Source: Streptomyces sp. 150FB
GTDB lineage: Bacteria > Actinomycetota > Actinomycetes > Streptomycetales > Streptomycetaceae
Length of the DNA stretch: 64,000 nucleotides
Direction: 5' to 3'
NCBI RefSeq assembly: GCF_000818195.1
Contig: NZ_JTHL01000001.1
Coordinates: 9,079,888-9,143,887, forward strand
The notes under the pieces are model-generated. The model was not told the origin of the DNA. It saw only the letters and a list, made by a program, of their open reading frames with translations, and searched no databases. Positions 1 to 8,688 of this stretch are shown one piece after another; the stretch's first letter is position 1; each line of letters begins with the position of its first letter. A program made the translations under genes and the position numbers.

Positions 1-232
1 GCAGGGCCCCGGCGGCGAGCAGCCCGAGGAAGGCCACGACCCAGTCGGGTCCGTTGGGCATCCGCAGGGCCACCGCCTCCCCGACGGCGTCCTCCGTCTT
101 CACGGCGTCGGCCAGCGCGTACGCGCGGGAGAGCAGGTCGCCCCGGGTCAGCCCCGGCAGCACCTCCTGCCCGGTGTCGAGGCGGGCCACGGCGCCGAGA
201 AGGGTGCCGGGAGACCCGGCCGTATCAGGCAT
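1..232 (-). CDS. AMP-forming acyl-CoA synthetase/ligase, N-terminal part (truncated by window edge)
   Basis: The first 77 residues of a protein that continues past the left edge. The ATG is at 232 and overlaps the stop of the radical SAM gene by 8 nt, so the two are translationally linked. The visible part has the usual ANL-superfamily N-terminus: a GDLLSRAYALAD helix, then VALRMPNGPDWVVAFLGLLA, which matches the 'gD.Val.lpNs.ewvvaflg.laaGa' strand-helix before the AMP-binding core. The catalytic motifs are outside the window. In context it would adenylate an acid and load it on CoA or on one of the two carrier proteins nearby; that is inference. The family call is fairly safe, the substrate is unknown. 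Confidence 0.7.
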   Translation of the reverse strand, partial: MPDTAGSPGTLLGAVARLDTGQEVLPGLTRGDLLSRAYALADAVKTEDAVGEAVALRMPNGPDWVVAFLGLLAAGAL

Positions 233-1337
233 CCGCGCCCGCCAGGTAGTCGGCCTTGGCGCGTTCGATCATGCCCCGGATGCGCGGCGGGGAGTACGTG
301 GGCGCCGAGCACAGTTCGTCGAGGGTGATCTCGTCCTCGAAGTACATCGACAGGGTGTCCCAAGGTGTGAAGCAGCCGTGACAGGCGCTCAGACGCGGCT
401 TCGGCGACAGCAGGGCCTGATAGAGCCCGCTGCTGCCGAGCTTGTCCAGCAGACTCTCGGCGTCGTCGCCCAGCATGTTGCCCATGTCGGAGAACCAGAT
501 GTTGGGGCAGGGCGTGATCACACCGTCGCTGAAGCTGGAGACGACCAGCCGGGGCAGGTGACAGCGGAAGGTCCGCTTGCCCTCGTGGTAGAAGCTCAGC
601 AGCCGGTCGAAGTACGCGCGCGGCGGCAGGATCGCGCTGAACTCTGCGTAGCGCGCGACCAGTTCGTCGATGTGGGCGATCTGCTCCGGCCGGATCTTGA
701 ACGTGTCGGAGTCCGGGCCGCGCACCGGGAACGGGAAGAACGTCGGCGGCCGGTCGAAGCCGTTCAACCACCCGGCGAATTCGCTGAGTTCGCTGATGCT
801 GCGGTCGTTGAGCACACCGTAGATCTCCACCGGGAGACCGGAGTCCAGCACCCGTGAGATGGAGCGGAGCACCTTGGTGTGCAGCGACTCCGACTGCACG
901 CGGTAGCTGTTGCCCTGGTAGAGGTGGCTGTCCAGCGAGATCTGGAGCACCACATTGCCCCAGGACGCCATCCGCTTCAGGTGGTCCTCGCTCACCAGCA
1001 CACCGTTGGTCTGGATGACCAGGACCTCGTAGTGCGACGACTGCTCCTCCAGGAAGTCCATGATGCCCCGGACGAGGAAGATCTCACCGCCGGTCACCTT
1101 CAGCAGCGGCAGGTTGAAGCGGCCCTGGAGCCGGCCGGCGACGGTGTTGACGCGCTTGCCGAGCTCCGTCGTCGGCGAGTAGTCGTCGCGCTTGGGCGGA
1201 TCGAAGATGAGTTGCAGCGAGTGACCTTCTTTGAGGTTGCTCTGTCCTGTGAGGCAGTACGTGCAACTCAGGTTGCACGAGTCCTCGTTGATGACGAGAT
1301 CGTTGCCGATCAGCGGGAGTGGGGCGAAGGGCGGCAC
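225..1337 (-). CDS. radical SAM enzyme with C-terminal extra-cysteine region
   Basis: A 370-residue protein. The radical SAM cluster motif is C21-x3-C25-x2-C28, with a GGE motif at 83-85 that fits SAM binding. Four further cysteines at 259, 277, 319 and 322 (the last two as CHGC) suggest a SPASM/twitch-like auxiliary Fe-S region. The reaction is expected to be 5'-deoxyadenosyl-radical chemistry on a substrate or carrier-bound intermediate; the substrate cannot be read from sequence. It lies 48 nt downstream of the PIG-L gene in a leftward four-gene unit. An alternative is a peptide-maturing SPASM enzyme, but no precursor peptide gene was recognised nearby. Confidence 0.88.
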   Translation of the reverse strand: MPPFAPLPLIGNDLVINEDSCNLSCTYCLTGQSNLKEGHSLQLIFDPPKRDDYSPTTELGKRVNTVAGRLQGRFNLPLLKVTGGEIFLVRGIMDFLEEQSSHYEVLVIQTNGVLVSEDHLKRMASWGNVVLQISLDSHLYQGNSYRVQSESLHTKVLRSISRVLDSGLPVEIYGVLNDRSISELSEFAGWLNGFDRPPTFFPFPVRGPDSDTFKIRPEQIAHIDELVARYAEFSAILPPRAYFDRLLSFYHEGKRTFRCHLPRLVVSSFSDGVITPCPNIWFSDMGNMLGDDAESLLDKLGSSGLYQALLSPKPRLSACHGCFTPWDTLSMYFEDEITLDELCSAPTYSPPRIRGMIERAKADYLAGADA

Positions 1338-1385
1338 AGCGGGGTCCTTTCACGGTCGTCCGAACAGGGCGTGCGCTTGTCTCGG

Positions 1386-2192
1386 TCATCCGGTCAGGGG
1401 TGGCGGCTGTCCTGGGGTGCCGTCCACGGCCGGCGGGGGCCGTAGCCAGTAGCGGTGGGCGTACGGGAGGCGGGCTGTCGTGCCGTGGGTCCGGGCACGG
1501 GTCAGGAGCTTCTCGCGCAGTGCGGCCGTACCGCCGAAGAGGGCCAGGGCCTGGCTCTCGTACAGCGTCGCGCCGGCCAGCCAGGTGGCGAGGTCGGTGG
1601 CGGAGAGCGGCTCGCAGCGGGCGGTCATGCCCTGGTGGTCGCGGTGGCGCAGCGGATACGGGAAGTCCTCGTACCAGGCCGTGTCCGGCGGGCCCAGTCT
1701 CTCGACGGCCGAACGGACGAGGACATGGTCCACATGCCGGCCGGCGGCCAGCGGCCCGTGCACCCTGGCGCCGGGCGGGCACCAGGGGCGCAGGGCGTCG
1801 CTGATCGCGTCGGACAGCGCGGCGTCGTCGGGGTGGTGACGGCCGCGCACCCGCGGAGCCGAACGGTAGCGGTAGCGGCCGTACGAGGTGCGCAGCGCCG
1901 CGTCGGTGAAGCCCAGCGAGACGTGCTCGGCCCCGAGGGCGTCGAGAGCGGCCCTGTCCTCCCGGCGCCGGACGGCGGGCTCGGCGACCGCGCGCCAGGC
2001 GTCGCGGGGATCCCCGGCGGGGCCACCGCCCTCACCTGGCGCGGTCGCCGGCGGCGCGTCGAAGACGGTGACCACGGTGACCGGGGCGCCCAGCGACGCC
2101 CAGCGGGCCAGCCGGCCCCCGAGGGACCAGACCGCGTCGTCGGGATGCGGCGACACCACGATCTGCGCCCGGGCCCGGTCCGCCGCGTTCAC
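1386..2192 (-). CDS. PIG-L family (LmbE-like) N-acetylglucosamine-type deacetylase
   Basis: A 268-residue protein starting at a GTG that overlaps the glycosyltransferase stop (GTGA). H16-P-D-D19 and H153-V-D-H156 are the zinc-ligand motifs of the PIG-L/LmbE fold; the usual HPDDE is HPDDA here. The family removes N-acetyl groups from GlcNAc conjugates (mycothiol, teicoplanin-type glycolipids, GPI precursors). Tight coupling to a GT2 gene suggests a GT adds an N-acetyl sugar which this enzyme deacetylates; that is inference. Earlier in-frame starts would lie deep inside the glycosyltransferase gene and are not supported. Confidence 0.85.
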   Translation of the reverse strand: MNAADRARAQIVVSPHPDDAVWSLGGRLARWASLGAPVTVVTVFDAPPATAPGEGGGPAGDPRDAWRAVAEPAVRRREDRAALDALGAEHVSLGFTDAALRTSYGRYRYRSAPRVRGRHHPDDAALSDAISDALRPWCPPGARVHGPLAAGRHVDHVLVRSAVERLGPPDTAWYEDFPYPLRHRDHQGMTARCEPLSATDLATWLAGATLYESQALALFGGTAALREKLLTRARTHGTTARLPYAHRYWLRPPPAVDGTPGQPPPLTG

Positions 2193-3142
2193 GGGGTGCC
2201 CGCCGGACTCGGCACCTGGCCGGCTGCCCCGACGGCCGCCACATAGCGCTCGGGTGTGCCGCCGGGACCGAGCAGGGTGGCCAGCGCCCGCACCGAACGC
2301 CGCGGGTGCAGAGCCGCGAAGCGGTCCATGTTGACGCTGTGCTGCTCCCACCGGTCCGGCCGGGCGTGGCTGAGGTGGACGCCGAGAGCGTCCGGCACCA
2401 ACCGGCGCCGCAGGCCCGCCTCATACAGCCGGAGTCCGAACTCCAGGTCCTCGCACCCCCACACCCGGGCGAATCCCTCGTCGAAACCGCCCGTCAGCCG
2501 CCAGGCCGCGCGCTCCACGGCACAACTGGCGCCCACCAGGCCCAGCCAGGGCGCGACGTCCGGCAGCTCGCCCGCGGCCATCGACTCGACGGCGCGCTCC
2601 AGCGCGTTGGCCATCGTGCGCCGCATCGGGTCCCTGCCCCCGCCCTCGGCCCCGGCGGTCGTCAGCGCCGCCCCGGCCTCCTGGACGGCGGAGAGCGGCG
2701 CTTCACGTAATCGGCCCAGCAGCCGTGCCGCCGTGGGGAGTTCGCGCAGCCCGCCGTGGAGGAAACGGCCCGGCAGCGCCGCGTCGGCGTAGGCGCGCAG
2801 GAAGCCGGGACCCACCACCACATCCGCGTCGAGGAACAGCAGCCAGGGCGCTTCGGCCGCCGCGGCCCCGTGGTTGCGGGCGGCGGCGCGACCCCGCCCG
2901 GGGCCTGACACCGCTCGTACCGGCAGCAGCCGGCCCACCTCCTCCAGTACGGAGGCCAGGGCCCGCGCTTCGCTCCCGCCGCCGTCGTTGTCGTCCACCA
3001 CGACCACCTCGTGCGGCGGAGCGCCGGTCTGGGCGGCGAGACAGGCGAGAGTGACCCGCAGCCGCTCGTGGTCGCCCCGGGTGGGGATCACCACGGCCAG
3101 TGCGGAAGGGGCCGGAGGGGCGGACGGAGTGGGCGGGGGCAT
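2189..3142 (-). CDS. family 2 glycosyltransferase
   Basis: A 317-residue GT-A fold protein. The N-terminus reads LAVVIPTRGDHERL, followed by VVVVDDNDGG (about 46-55) and the metal-binding DAD triad in LLFLDADVVV (about 101-110). A WGCEDLEFGLRL motif typical of GT2 acceptor regions comes later. The ATG at 3142 has an AGGGAAAGG ribosome site 9 nt upstream; a TTG at 3166 is an alternative without one. Codon 145 is TTA (2708-2710), one of only two TTA codons I found in the cluster, so translation may depend on bldA tRNA. It is the first gene of the leftward unit facing the 550-bp divergent intergenic region. Confidence 0.87.
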   Translation of the reverse strand: MPPPTPSAPPAPSALAVVIPTRGDHERLRVTLACLAAQTGAPPHEVVVVDDNDGGGSEARALASVLEEVGRLLPVRAVSGPGRGRAAARNHGAAAAEAPWLLFLDADVVVGPGFLRAYADAALPGRFLHGGLRELPTAARLLGRLREAPLSAVQEAGAALTTAGAEGGGRDPMRRTMANALERAVESMAAGELPDVAPWLGLVGASCAVERAAWRLTGGFDEGFARVWGCEDLEFGLRLYEAGLRRRLVPDALGVHLSHARPDRWEQHSVNMDRFAALHPRRSVRALATLLGPGGTPERYVAAVGAAGQVPSPAGTP

Positions 3143-3695
3143 GGGGGCCGGCCTTTCCCTCAGCAAGGCGAATCAGCGCTGCTCTTCATATTCCGCGACC
3201 GTTCCCGAAGGAGATGATCTGGGTAGAGCTTTTCGAAATTGGAGGAACCATAAGAGCTGAGTGACTGTTGATACGTGAGGTGTCCTCAAAAGGTTCGTCT
3301 TATGAGGCTCCACCACGGAGGTGAAAGAAGTCAACAGGCAGCCAGAGATCATAAGTGGAAGGCGATCTTGAGGCCGGGTGCCGGGAAATCCAGACACCGG
3401 AGAGGGGGGCACCGATCCGTTCCGGACAAGCCGTTCGCCGTGAATTGACGGCCCGACAGAGGCGCCGGAAGCGGTAAAAGAGCGGGTGGGCTGGGAGGTC
3501 CCGGTCGAGGCGGAGCGTATTCGATCTAGGGAAAGCAAGACATTGCTACGGCGTCATCAGGTCAACCCTCGGATCCGGCCCGGCGTTCCGTGGAAGACGG
3601 AATGATTTAAGTGTTACGGTCGCCCCGATCAACTGGCGACCGACGGGCCACCACTTATCTGATGCGGGTGCGCTGTCCACAGTTGGAGGCAACCG
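3143..3695. promoter_or_regulatory. divergent intergenic/promoter region of the cluster
   Basis: 553 bp between the leftward GT2 unit and the rightward phosphodiesterase unit, clearly more AT-rich than its flanks, so it must hold both promoters. A 13-bp dyad TGAGGtgtCCTCA lies at 3276-3288 and could be an operator. AGAGCT occurs twice (3225-3230 and 3253-3258). I could not pick convincing -35/-10 boxes. Reading frames here (for example 3173-3538 on the minus strand) lack coding character. The rightward gene has a good GGAGG at 3684-3688. Confidence 0.5.
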
Positions 3696-5234
3696 ATGTC
3701 ACCTTCGCCGCACGCCCTCGTCATCGGTCTGGACGGGGGTACTTTCGACGTCATCGATCCCCTGGCGGCCCGTGGGCTGCTCCCGAACATCGACCGGCTG
3801 CTGCGCTCCTCGGCCAGCAGCAGGACCAGGTGCACCTGGCCGGCCCACACGGCCCCCGGGTGGAGCACCTTCGTGACCGCCGCCCACCCCGGCAACCACG
3901 GCATCTACCAGTTCTACGACACCCAGGATCCCGGCTACGGGGCCCGGGTCACCCGCGCCGGCGACCTGGGGCGCTCCTCGGCCTGGGACTGGCTCGCGGC
4001 CCAGGAGTACACCCTCGGCCTCATCAACATCCCGATGTCCCACCCGCCGGCGGAGCTGCCCGGCTACCAGATCTCCTGGCCCCTCGAACGGACCTTGCGG
4101 CACTGCCGTCCTGACTCGCTGCTGCGCGAACTCGCCGCCGCCAAGGCCCACTTCCAGTCCGATCTGGCCACCATGTTCCGGGGCGACATGGGTTACCTGG
4201 AACAGGCCGAGCGCAATGTCGAGGCCCGGATCCGCTCCGTACGCCACCTCATGACCACCCGGCCCACCGACGTGGTCATGGTGGTGCTCACCGAGGCCGA
4301 CCGGGTCGGGCACCACTACTGGCACTACGAGGACACGGCGCACCCCCGCCACGAGGAGGCGCCCGCCGGATCCGGCTGGGACCGGGCCATCACCCGGGTG
4401 TACCAGGCCATGGACACCGCGGTGGGGGAGCTGCTGTCCCTGGTGGACGAGGACACGGTGGTGACGCTCGTCTCCGACCACGGTCTCGGCCAGGGCGCGC
4501 ACGCCCTGGCCGTACACCAGTTGCTGGAGGGAGCGGGCCTGCTCGCCACCGAACCGGGCGACGAACCCGCCGACGGGGCCGCCAGTTGGTTCGCCGGCGG
4601 AGGCCGGCGCGTCGACTTCTCCCGTACCGCGGTCTACATGCCGGTCCCCGGCAGCTACGGGCTCAACCTCAACCTCAAGGCCCGGCAGACCCGGGGCACG
4701 GTCGCCCCGAGGGACAGGGACCGGATCACGGCGGAGGTCACCGACCTGTTCGGCGGCCTCAAGGGCCCCTCGGGCGACCCCGTGTTCCAGGCCGTACTGC
4801 CGAGCGCGGAGGCGTACCCGGGGACGGGGCAGGGCCGCGCTCCCGACCTGCTCCTCGTCCCCGCAGACGAGTCCGTCCTGCCGGTCACCGACCTGACGGG
4901 CGCCCTCTGGTCGCCCAGCGCGCAGACAGGCCTGCACCGGCACCAGGGGATCTGGGCGCAGCGCTCGCCCCGGGTCAGACCAGGCCGCGCGGCGGGCACG
5001 GTCCCGCTCGTCGACACCCTTCCCACCCTGCTCATGGACCTGGGCGCCGCCTGGCCCGCGGACATCGACGGACGTCCCCGTACGGAGATCTTCACCGAGG
5101 ACCTCCCGGTCCCGGCACCCGATCCGCGGGTGACGGCCAGGACCGAGGCGGTGCCCACGGCCGAGCCGGCCGCGCGTACCGCCGACGAGGACGACTACAC
5201 CGCCGGCCGGCTCCGCGAAATGGGATACCTCTGA
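3696..5234 (+). CDS. alkaline-phosphatase-superfamily phosphodiesterase/nucleotide pyrophosphatase
   Basis: A 512-residue protein with the full metal and nucleophile set of type I phosphodiesterases. D13 sits in GLDGGTFD, the nucleophile T52 in AHTAPGWSTF followed by a PGNHGIYQF stretch, D202 and H206/H207 in EADRVGHHYWH, and D261-H262 in SDHGLGQ. No signal peptide is seen, so it is probably cytoplasmic. It should hydrolyse or transfer a phosphodiester, phosphonate or sulfate-type ester. It leads the rightward unit with the ACP and B12 radical SAM genes. A divergent homologue without the nucleophile lies at 16587-17927. A five-copy 16-bp tandem repeat starts on its stop codon. Confidence 0.85.
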   Translation: MSPSPHALVIGLDGGTFDVIDPLAARGLLPNIDRLLRSSASSRTRCTWPAHTAPGWSTFVTAAHPGNHGIYQFYDTQDPGYGARVTRAGDLGRSSAWDWLAAQEYTLGLINIPMSHPPAELPGYQISWPLERTLRHCRPDSLLRELAAAKAHFQSDLATMFRGDMGYLEQAERNVEARIRSVRHLMTTRPTDVVMVVLTEADRVGHHYWHYEDTAHPRHEEAPAGSGWDRAITRVYQAMDTAVGELLSLVDEDTVVTLVSDHGLGQGAHALAVHQLLEGAGLLATEPGDEPADGAASWFAGGGRRVDFSRTAVYMPVPGSYGLNLNLKARQTRGTVAPRDRDRITAEVTDLFGGLKGPSGDPVFQAVLPSAEAYPGTGQGRAPDLLLVPADESVLPVTDLTGALWSPSAQTGLHRHQGIWAQRSPRVRPGRAAGTVPLVDTLPTLLMDLGAAWPADIDGRPRTEIFTEDLPVPAPDPRVTARTEAVPTAEPAARTADEDDYTAGRLREMGYL

Positions 5235-5312
5235 GCCGCCGTACCAACGAGCCGCCGAACCACCGAGCCGCCGAACCACCGAGCCGCCGAACCACCGAGC
5301 TGCCGTTCCACC
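5233..5312 (+). repeat. five-copy 16-bp tandem repeat after a stop codon
   Basis: Five head-to-tail copies of GAGCCGCCGAACCACC fill the gap between the phosphodiesterase and ACP genes. Copy 1 (5233-5248) uses the last two bases of the TGA stop, copies 2-4 are identical (to 5296), and copy 5 (5297-5312) has three changes. There is no dyad in the unit. It may be slippage-generated or set spacing in the mRNA. Confidence 0.9.
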
Positions 5313-5337
5313 GAAGACTGATGAAGGGATGACGTTC

Positions 5338-5622
5338 ATGGAGGAGACCGAGGGGACGAAGGCCCGGCTGCGCAAAGTGCTGGTCGACTCCCTCGAACTG
5401 TCCGTCGCACCGTCCGACGTACCCGATCGCGGACTGGTGGAGGCGCTGGGACTGGACTCGATCAACACCATCGAGTTCCTGATCTGGGTGGAGAGCGAAT
5501 TCGGCGTGGAGATCGCCGACGAGGACCTGTCGATCAAGCTGATCGACGACCTCGACCTCCTCGCCGACTACGTCAACAGCAGGCTGAAGCCCGACGATTC
5601 CCTGGCCGACCAGCAGAGCTGA
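5338..5622 (+). CDS. acyl carrier protein
   Basis: A 94-residue acidic stand-alone carrier protein. The phosphopantetheine attachment serine is S41 in the GLDSINTIEF motif, followed by the helix III region of a normal ACP. Of two in-frame ATGs, 5338 is preferred because GAAGGG (5323-5328) lies 9 nt upstream; the ATG at 5329 abuts that site directly. It is presumably primed by the Sfp-type PPTase at 12738-13505 and loaded by the AMP ligase at the left edge (inference). No ketosynthase accompanies it, so it more likely tethers a starter or amino acid than builds a polyketide chain. Confidence 0.93.
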   Translation: MEETEGTKARLRKVLVDSLELSVAPSDVPDRGLVEALGLDSINTIEFLIWVESEFGVEIADEDLSIKLIDDLDLLADYVNSRLKPDDSLADQQS

Positions 5623-5750
5623 GCACCGCGCCCGCCGCTGTCCGAGCCGGTCCGGGGCGTGTTCCGGAAAGCGCCGGGCGACCCGAGCACAGGACCGCCG
5701 AGGTCAGGGCCGCCCAGGTCACGGCCGGCACCGCACCCCGAGGAGGGTTG

Positions 5751-7592
5751 ATGACCCAAGACATCACCATCGGCCGGACCGCCGCCCAGAAGAAGCCCGG
5801 CACGTTCGAGCTGAGACTGGACCCACGCGTCACCGATCCCTCGTCCTTCAAGGTCAGCTTCCTGATCCTGCTCGACGGTGACCTCGTGATGTCACCCGAG
5901 CATCTCGGGGTGGCCTACATGGCGAGCGTCCTGCGATCCGTCGGCTTCACCGCGGAGATCCGCGAGGTGGAGCACGGCGACAGCCACCACGCCGCCGTCA
6001 TCGACCATCTGCGCGCCTACCGGCCGGACCTGGTCTGTTTCACCCTGATGAGCCTCAACCTGACGAGCTGCCTCAGTCTCTGCCGGCAACTCCGGGAGGC
6101 TCTTCCCGACACCCCGATCGCCTGTGGCGGCCCGGCCGGTACGTTCGCCGGACTCGACGTCCTGCGCAACAACCCGTACGCCGACATCGTCGCCGTCGGC
6201 GAGGGCGAGCCGACCATCCTCGACCTGGTCCATCGGCTGTATCTGAAGGAACCGCTCACCGAATGCCCCGGTGTCTGCTACCGGGACGCCGACGGCGGCG
6301 TGCACCAGAACCCGGCCCGCCCACTCGTCCACGACCTGGAGGTACTGCCCTTCCCCGCCAGGGACCAGCTCAGCCAGCACGGCGACAAGCTGGAGTACGT
6401 ACGGGTCAGCACCAGCCGGGGCTGCGTCGCCAACTGCACCTTCTGCTCCGCACCCCATCTGAAGAACCGGGTCCAGGCGGGCAAGGCATGGCGAGGGCGC
6501 GGCCCGGCGCAGATCGTGGAGGAGGTGGCGCAGATCGTCGAGCGGCACCAGTTCCGTACGTTCGACTTCGTCGACTCCACCTTCGAGGACCCGGACGGCG
6601 GACGCGTCGGCAAGAAACGGGCCGGCGCCATCGCCCAGGGCCTCATCGACCGCGGACTCGACATCTACTACAACGTCTGCATGCGGGCCGAGAACTGGCA
6701 CGACACCCCCGAGGACCACGCGCTGCTCGACCTGCTCACCGCCTCCGGCCTGGAGAAGGTGAATGTCGGCATCGAGTCGGGCACGGCCGAGGAACTCCTG
6801 CTCTGGGAGAAGCGCGCCACGGTCGAGGACAACGTCACCATCATCCGGATGCTCCGCGAGCACGGCATCTATCTGGCGATGGGCTTCATCCCCTTCCACC
6901 CGTACGCCACCGTGGACACCCTGATCGCGAACGCGCGCTTCCTGCGCGACAATTCCGGCCACAACCTGCGCCGGATGACCGAGCGGCTGGAGATCTACCC
7001 CGGTACGGCGATCGTGCGGCGGATGGAGGGCGACGGGCTGCTGGCCGAGACGTACCGGCAGGATCTGGACCCGTACGGCTACGAGTTCGCGGATGACCGC
7101 GTCGGGCGGCTGGCCAGGCACTTCGCGCAGCTCTACAACAACGACGACTACCACAGGCACGGGGTGATCACCGACCAGTCGGCGGTCTTCGAGTTCGAGA
7201 CCTACAACGTGGTGCTCCAGACCTTCATCACCCGGTTGCAGCGCCGCTTCGGCATGCTCTCCGGCGTTGACGAGGTGATGAACCGGTTCAAGGACACCGT
7301 CCACGAAATCCGCCAGGAAATGGGGCAGTTCAACTTCACGTTCTTCATGTCCAACCTGGAGTCCGTGATGAGCGAGAGCCTGGACACCGACAAACAGGCC
7401 CAGCAGGTGGTGGAGGTCGAGGAGTACTTCCGCGACCGGCTCGACCGGCTCCGCTCGGAGCAGTTGCGGGTCGGCAAGCGCCTCACTCGGCTGGGCGCCC
7501 GGGTCTCGGAGATCAGCTCCAGCCTGCCGCCGGTGCGGCCGGGCGGGCTGCCCCGTCAGTACACCGGGGAGGGCAGCGGTGCCACCTGGTGA
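5751..7592 (+). CDS. B12-binding-domain radical SAM enzyme
   Basis: A 613-residue protein. The N-terminal 180 or so residues form a Rossmann-like cobalamin-binding region (ACGGPAGTFAG and ADIVAVGEGEPT are typical), without an obvious DxHxxG ligand, as in many class B enzymes. The radical SAM motif is C225-x3-C229-x2-C232. A long C-terminal extension follows. The ATG at 5751 has AGGAGG at 5741-5746; the TTG just before it is not needed. The family catalyses methylations, ring contractions and other radical steps using SAM plus cobalamin. The gene overlaps the next one by 14 nt, tying it to the MtrA-like/ACP fusion. Confidence 0.92.
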   Translation: MTQDITIGRTAAQKKPGTFELRLDPRVTDPSSFKVSFLILLDGDLVMSPEHLGVAYMASVLRSVGFTAEIREVEHGDSHHAAVIDHLRAYRPDLVCFTLMSLNLTSCLSLCRQLREALPDTPIACGGPAGTFAGLDVLRNNPYADIVAVGEGEPTILDLVHRLYLKEPLTECPGVCYRDADGGVHQNPARPLVHDLEVLPFPARDQLSQHGDKLEYVRVSTSRGCVANCTFCSAPHLKNRVQAGKAWRGRGPAQIVEEVAQIVERHQFRTFDFVDSTFEDPDGGRVGKKRAGAIAQGLIDRGLDIYYNVCMRAENWHDTPEDHALLDLLTASGLEKVNVGIESGTAEELLLWEKRATVEDNVTIIRMLREHGIYLAMGFIPFHPYATVDTLIANARFLRDNSGHNLRRMTERLEIYPGTAIVRRMEGDGLLAETYRQDLDPYGYEFADDRVGRLARHFAQLYNNDDYHRHGVITDQSAVFEFETYNVVLQTFITRLQRRFGMLSGVDEVMNRFKDTVHEIRQEMGQFNFTFFMSNLESVMSESLDTDKQAQQVVEVEEYFRDRLDRLRSEQLRVGKRLTRLGARVSEISSSLPPVRPGGLPRQYTGEGSGATW

Positions 7593-8688
7593 TCGGCCGG
7601 CCGCCGGGGAGCACCGGATCGCGGTGTGCAGCCTCAGCAGTCGCGAACTGCCCGAGCCGCTCTCGGCGTTGCCGGGCGTGGTGCTGGCCGGGACTCTGAT
7701 GACGGCCAACCTCGGCATCGAGGAACTGGTGCGCACACTGGCGTGCCGGCCCGAGATCCGGGGGCTGCTGGTCTGCGGCCGGGACTCGCCGCGCTTCCAC
7801 GCGGGACAGAGCCTGATCGCGCTCTTCCGGGAGGGCGTGGACGCCGAGCGCCGGCGCATCCGAGGGGCTGCCGGCTATCTCCCCGTACTCCCCACGGTCT
7901 CCCTGGCCGAGGTGGAGCGGGTGCGATTACGGGTCGAGGTGGTCGACGCCCGGGGCGAGTGCGACCTGCTGGTGCTGGGCGATCTGGTGGCGCAGTTGTG
8001 GGCGCGCGCCCGTCATGGCCTCGGTGAGGCGGCCCCCGAGCGGGCGCTCGTACAACTGCCGGACCCGGAGGCGGGCACCCGGCCCGTCTTCCGGCGGCTG
8101 AGAGCCGGCGGGAAGCGGACCGGTATCAGCGGCGCGCTCGACGGGTTCGTGGTGATCAGCCTCGACCGGCGGGCCCGCCGTATCGTCCTGCGGCAGTACG
8201 ACAGTGATCTGACTCCCCGCCATGAGATGACCGGGGCCCGTGCCGAATCGATGCTGCTCGGTCTGCTGAACGCCGGGGTGATCACCGAGGCGGCGCACGC
8301 CGGTTATCTCGGCGGTGAACTGACCAAGGCCGAGACCGCGCTGCGGCTGGGACTGAACTACGACCAGGACCTGCCCCTGCGCGCGCCGGGAGCCCCGGTG
8401 CGCGTGGTGCGGCCGGTCCGCGACCGAGAGGACGTGCGGGCCATGGGCGAACCGCCGAAGGAGCCGCTGAGCATGCTGGAGTTCCTTTCCGCCGTTGTCA
8501 CGGGCCTCGGTCTTGAGGGGACGGAACTGGACCCGGACGTACCGCTGGGCGTTCAGCTCTCCGTCGACTCCGCGCGGATGATCGAGCTGGCCATCGTGCT
8601 GGAGGAGGAGCTGGGAATGGACCTGCCGTCGGACATCGACCTGCGGCGCTCCAGTCCTGTGGAGCTGTACGGGACGCTCGCCGGCTGA
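7579..8688 (+). CDS. MtrA-like corrinoid domain / DUF4346 / acyl carrier protein fusion
   Basis: A 369-residue three-part protein. Residues 12-130 resemble MtrA of tetrahydromethanopterin S-methyltransferase: AVCSLSS, TANLGIEELV, GLLVCGRDSP, FHAGQSLIALFREGVD and the YLPVLPTVSLAEVERVRLRV stretch. H74 is near the corrinoid-ligand His region of MtrA, but the exact alignment is uncertain. Residues about 165-268 look like DUF4346 (HAGYLGGELTKAETALRLGL, YDQDLPL). Residues about 290-369 are a carrier domain with S331 in LSVDSARMIE. The GTG start at 7579 lies inside the radical SAM gene. Codon 117 is TTA (7927-7929). A carrier-bound intermediate could be methylated through a corrinoid; that is inference. 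Confidence 0.82.
   Translation: MPPGDRPAAGEHRIAVCSLSSRELPEPLSALPGVVLAGTLMTANLGIEELVRTLACRPEIRGLLVCGRDSPRFHAGQSLIALFREGVDAERRRIRGAAGYLPVLPTVSLAEVERVRLRVEVVDARGECDLLVLGDLVAQLWARARHGLGEAAPERALVQLPDPEAGTRPVFRRLRAGGKRTGISGALDGFVVISLDRRARRIVLRQYDSDLTPRHEMTGARAESMLLGLLNAGVITEAAHAGYLGGELTKAETALRLGLNYDQDLPLRAPGAPVRVVRPVRDREDVRAMGEPPKEPLSMLEFLSAVVTGLGLEGTELDPDVPLGVQLSVDSARMIELAIVLEEELGMDLPSDIDLRRSSPVELYGTLAG

Noticed and set aside
3173..3538. Minus-strand frame in the 3.1-3.7 kb divergent region
   Set aside because: No ribosome site, no recognisable motif, and composition unlike neighbouring proteins; region is better read as promoter DNA.
5233..5312. CRISPR array reading of the 16-bp repeats
   Set aside because: Units are directly contiguous with no spacers and no cas genes nearby.
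5892..7859. Long minus-strand frame opposite the B12 radical SAM gene
   Set aside because: Antisense shadow; no motif and low-complexity composition, whereas the plus frame has the CxxxCxxC motif and domain order.
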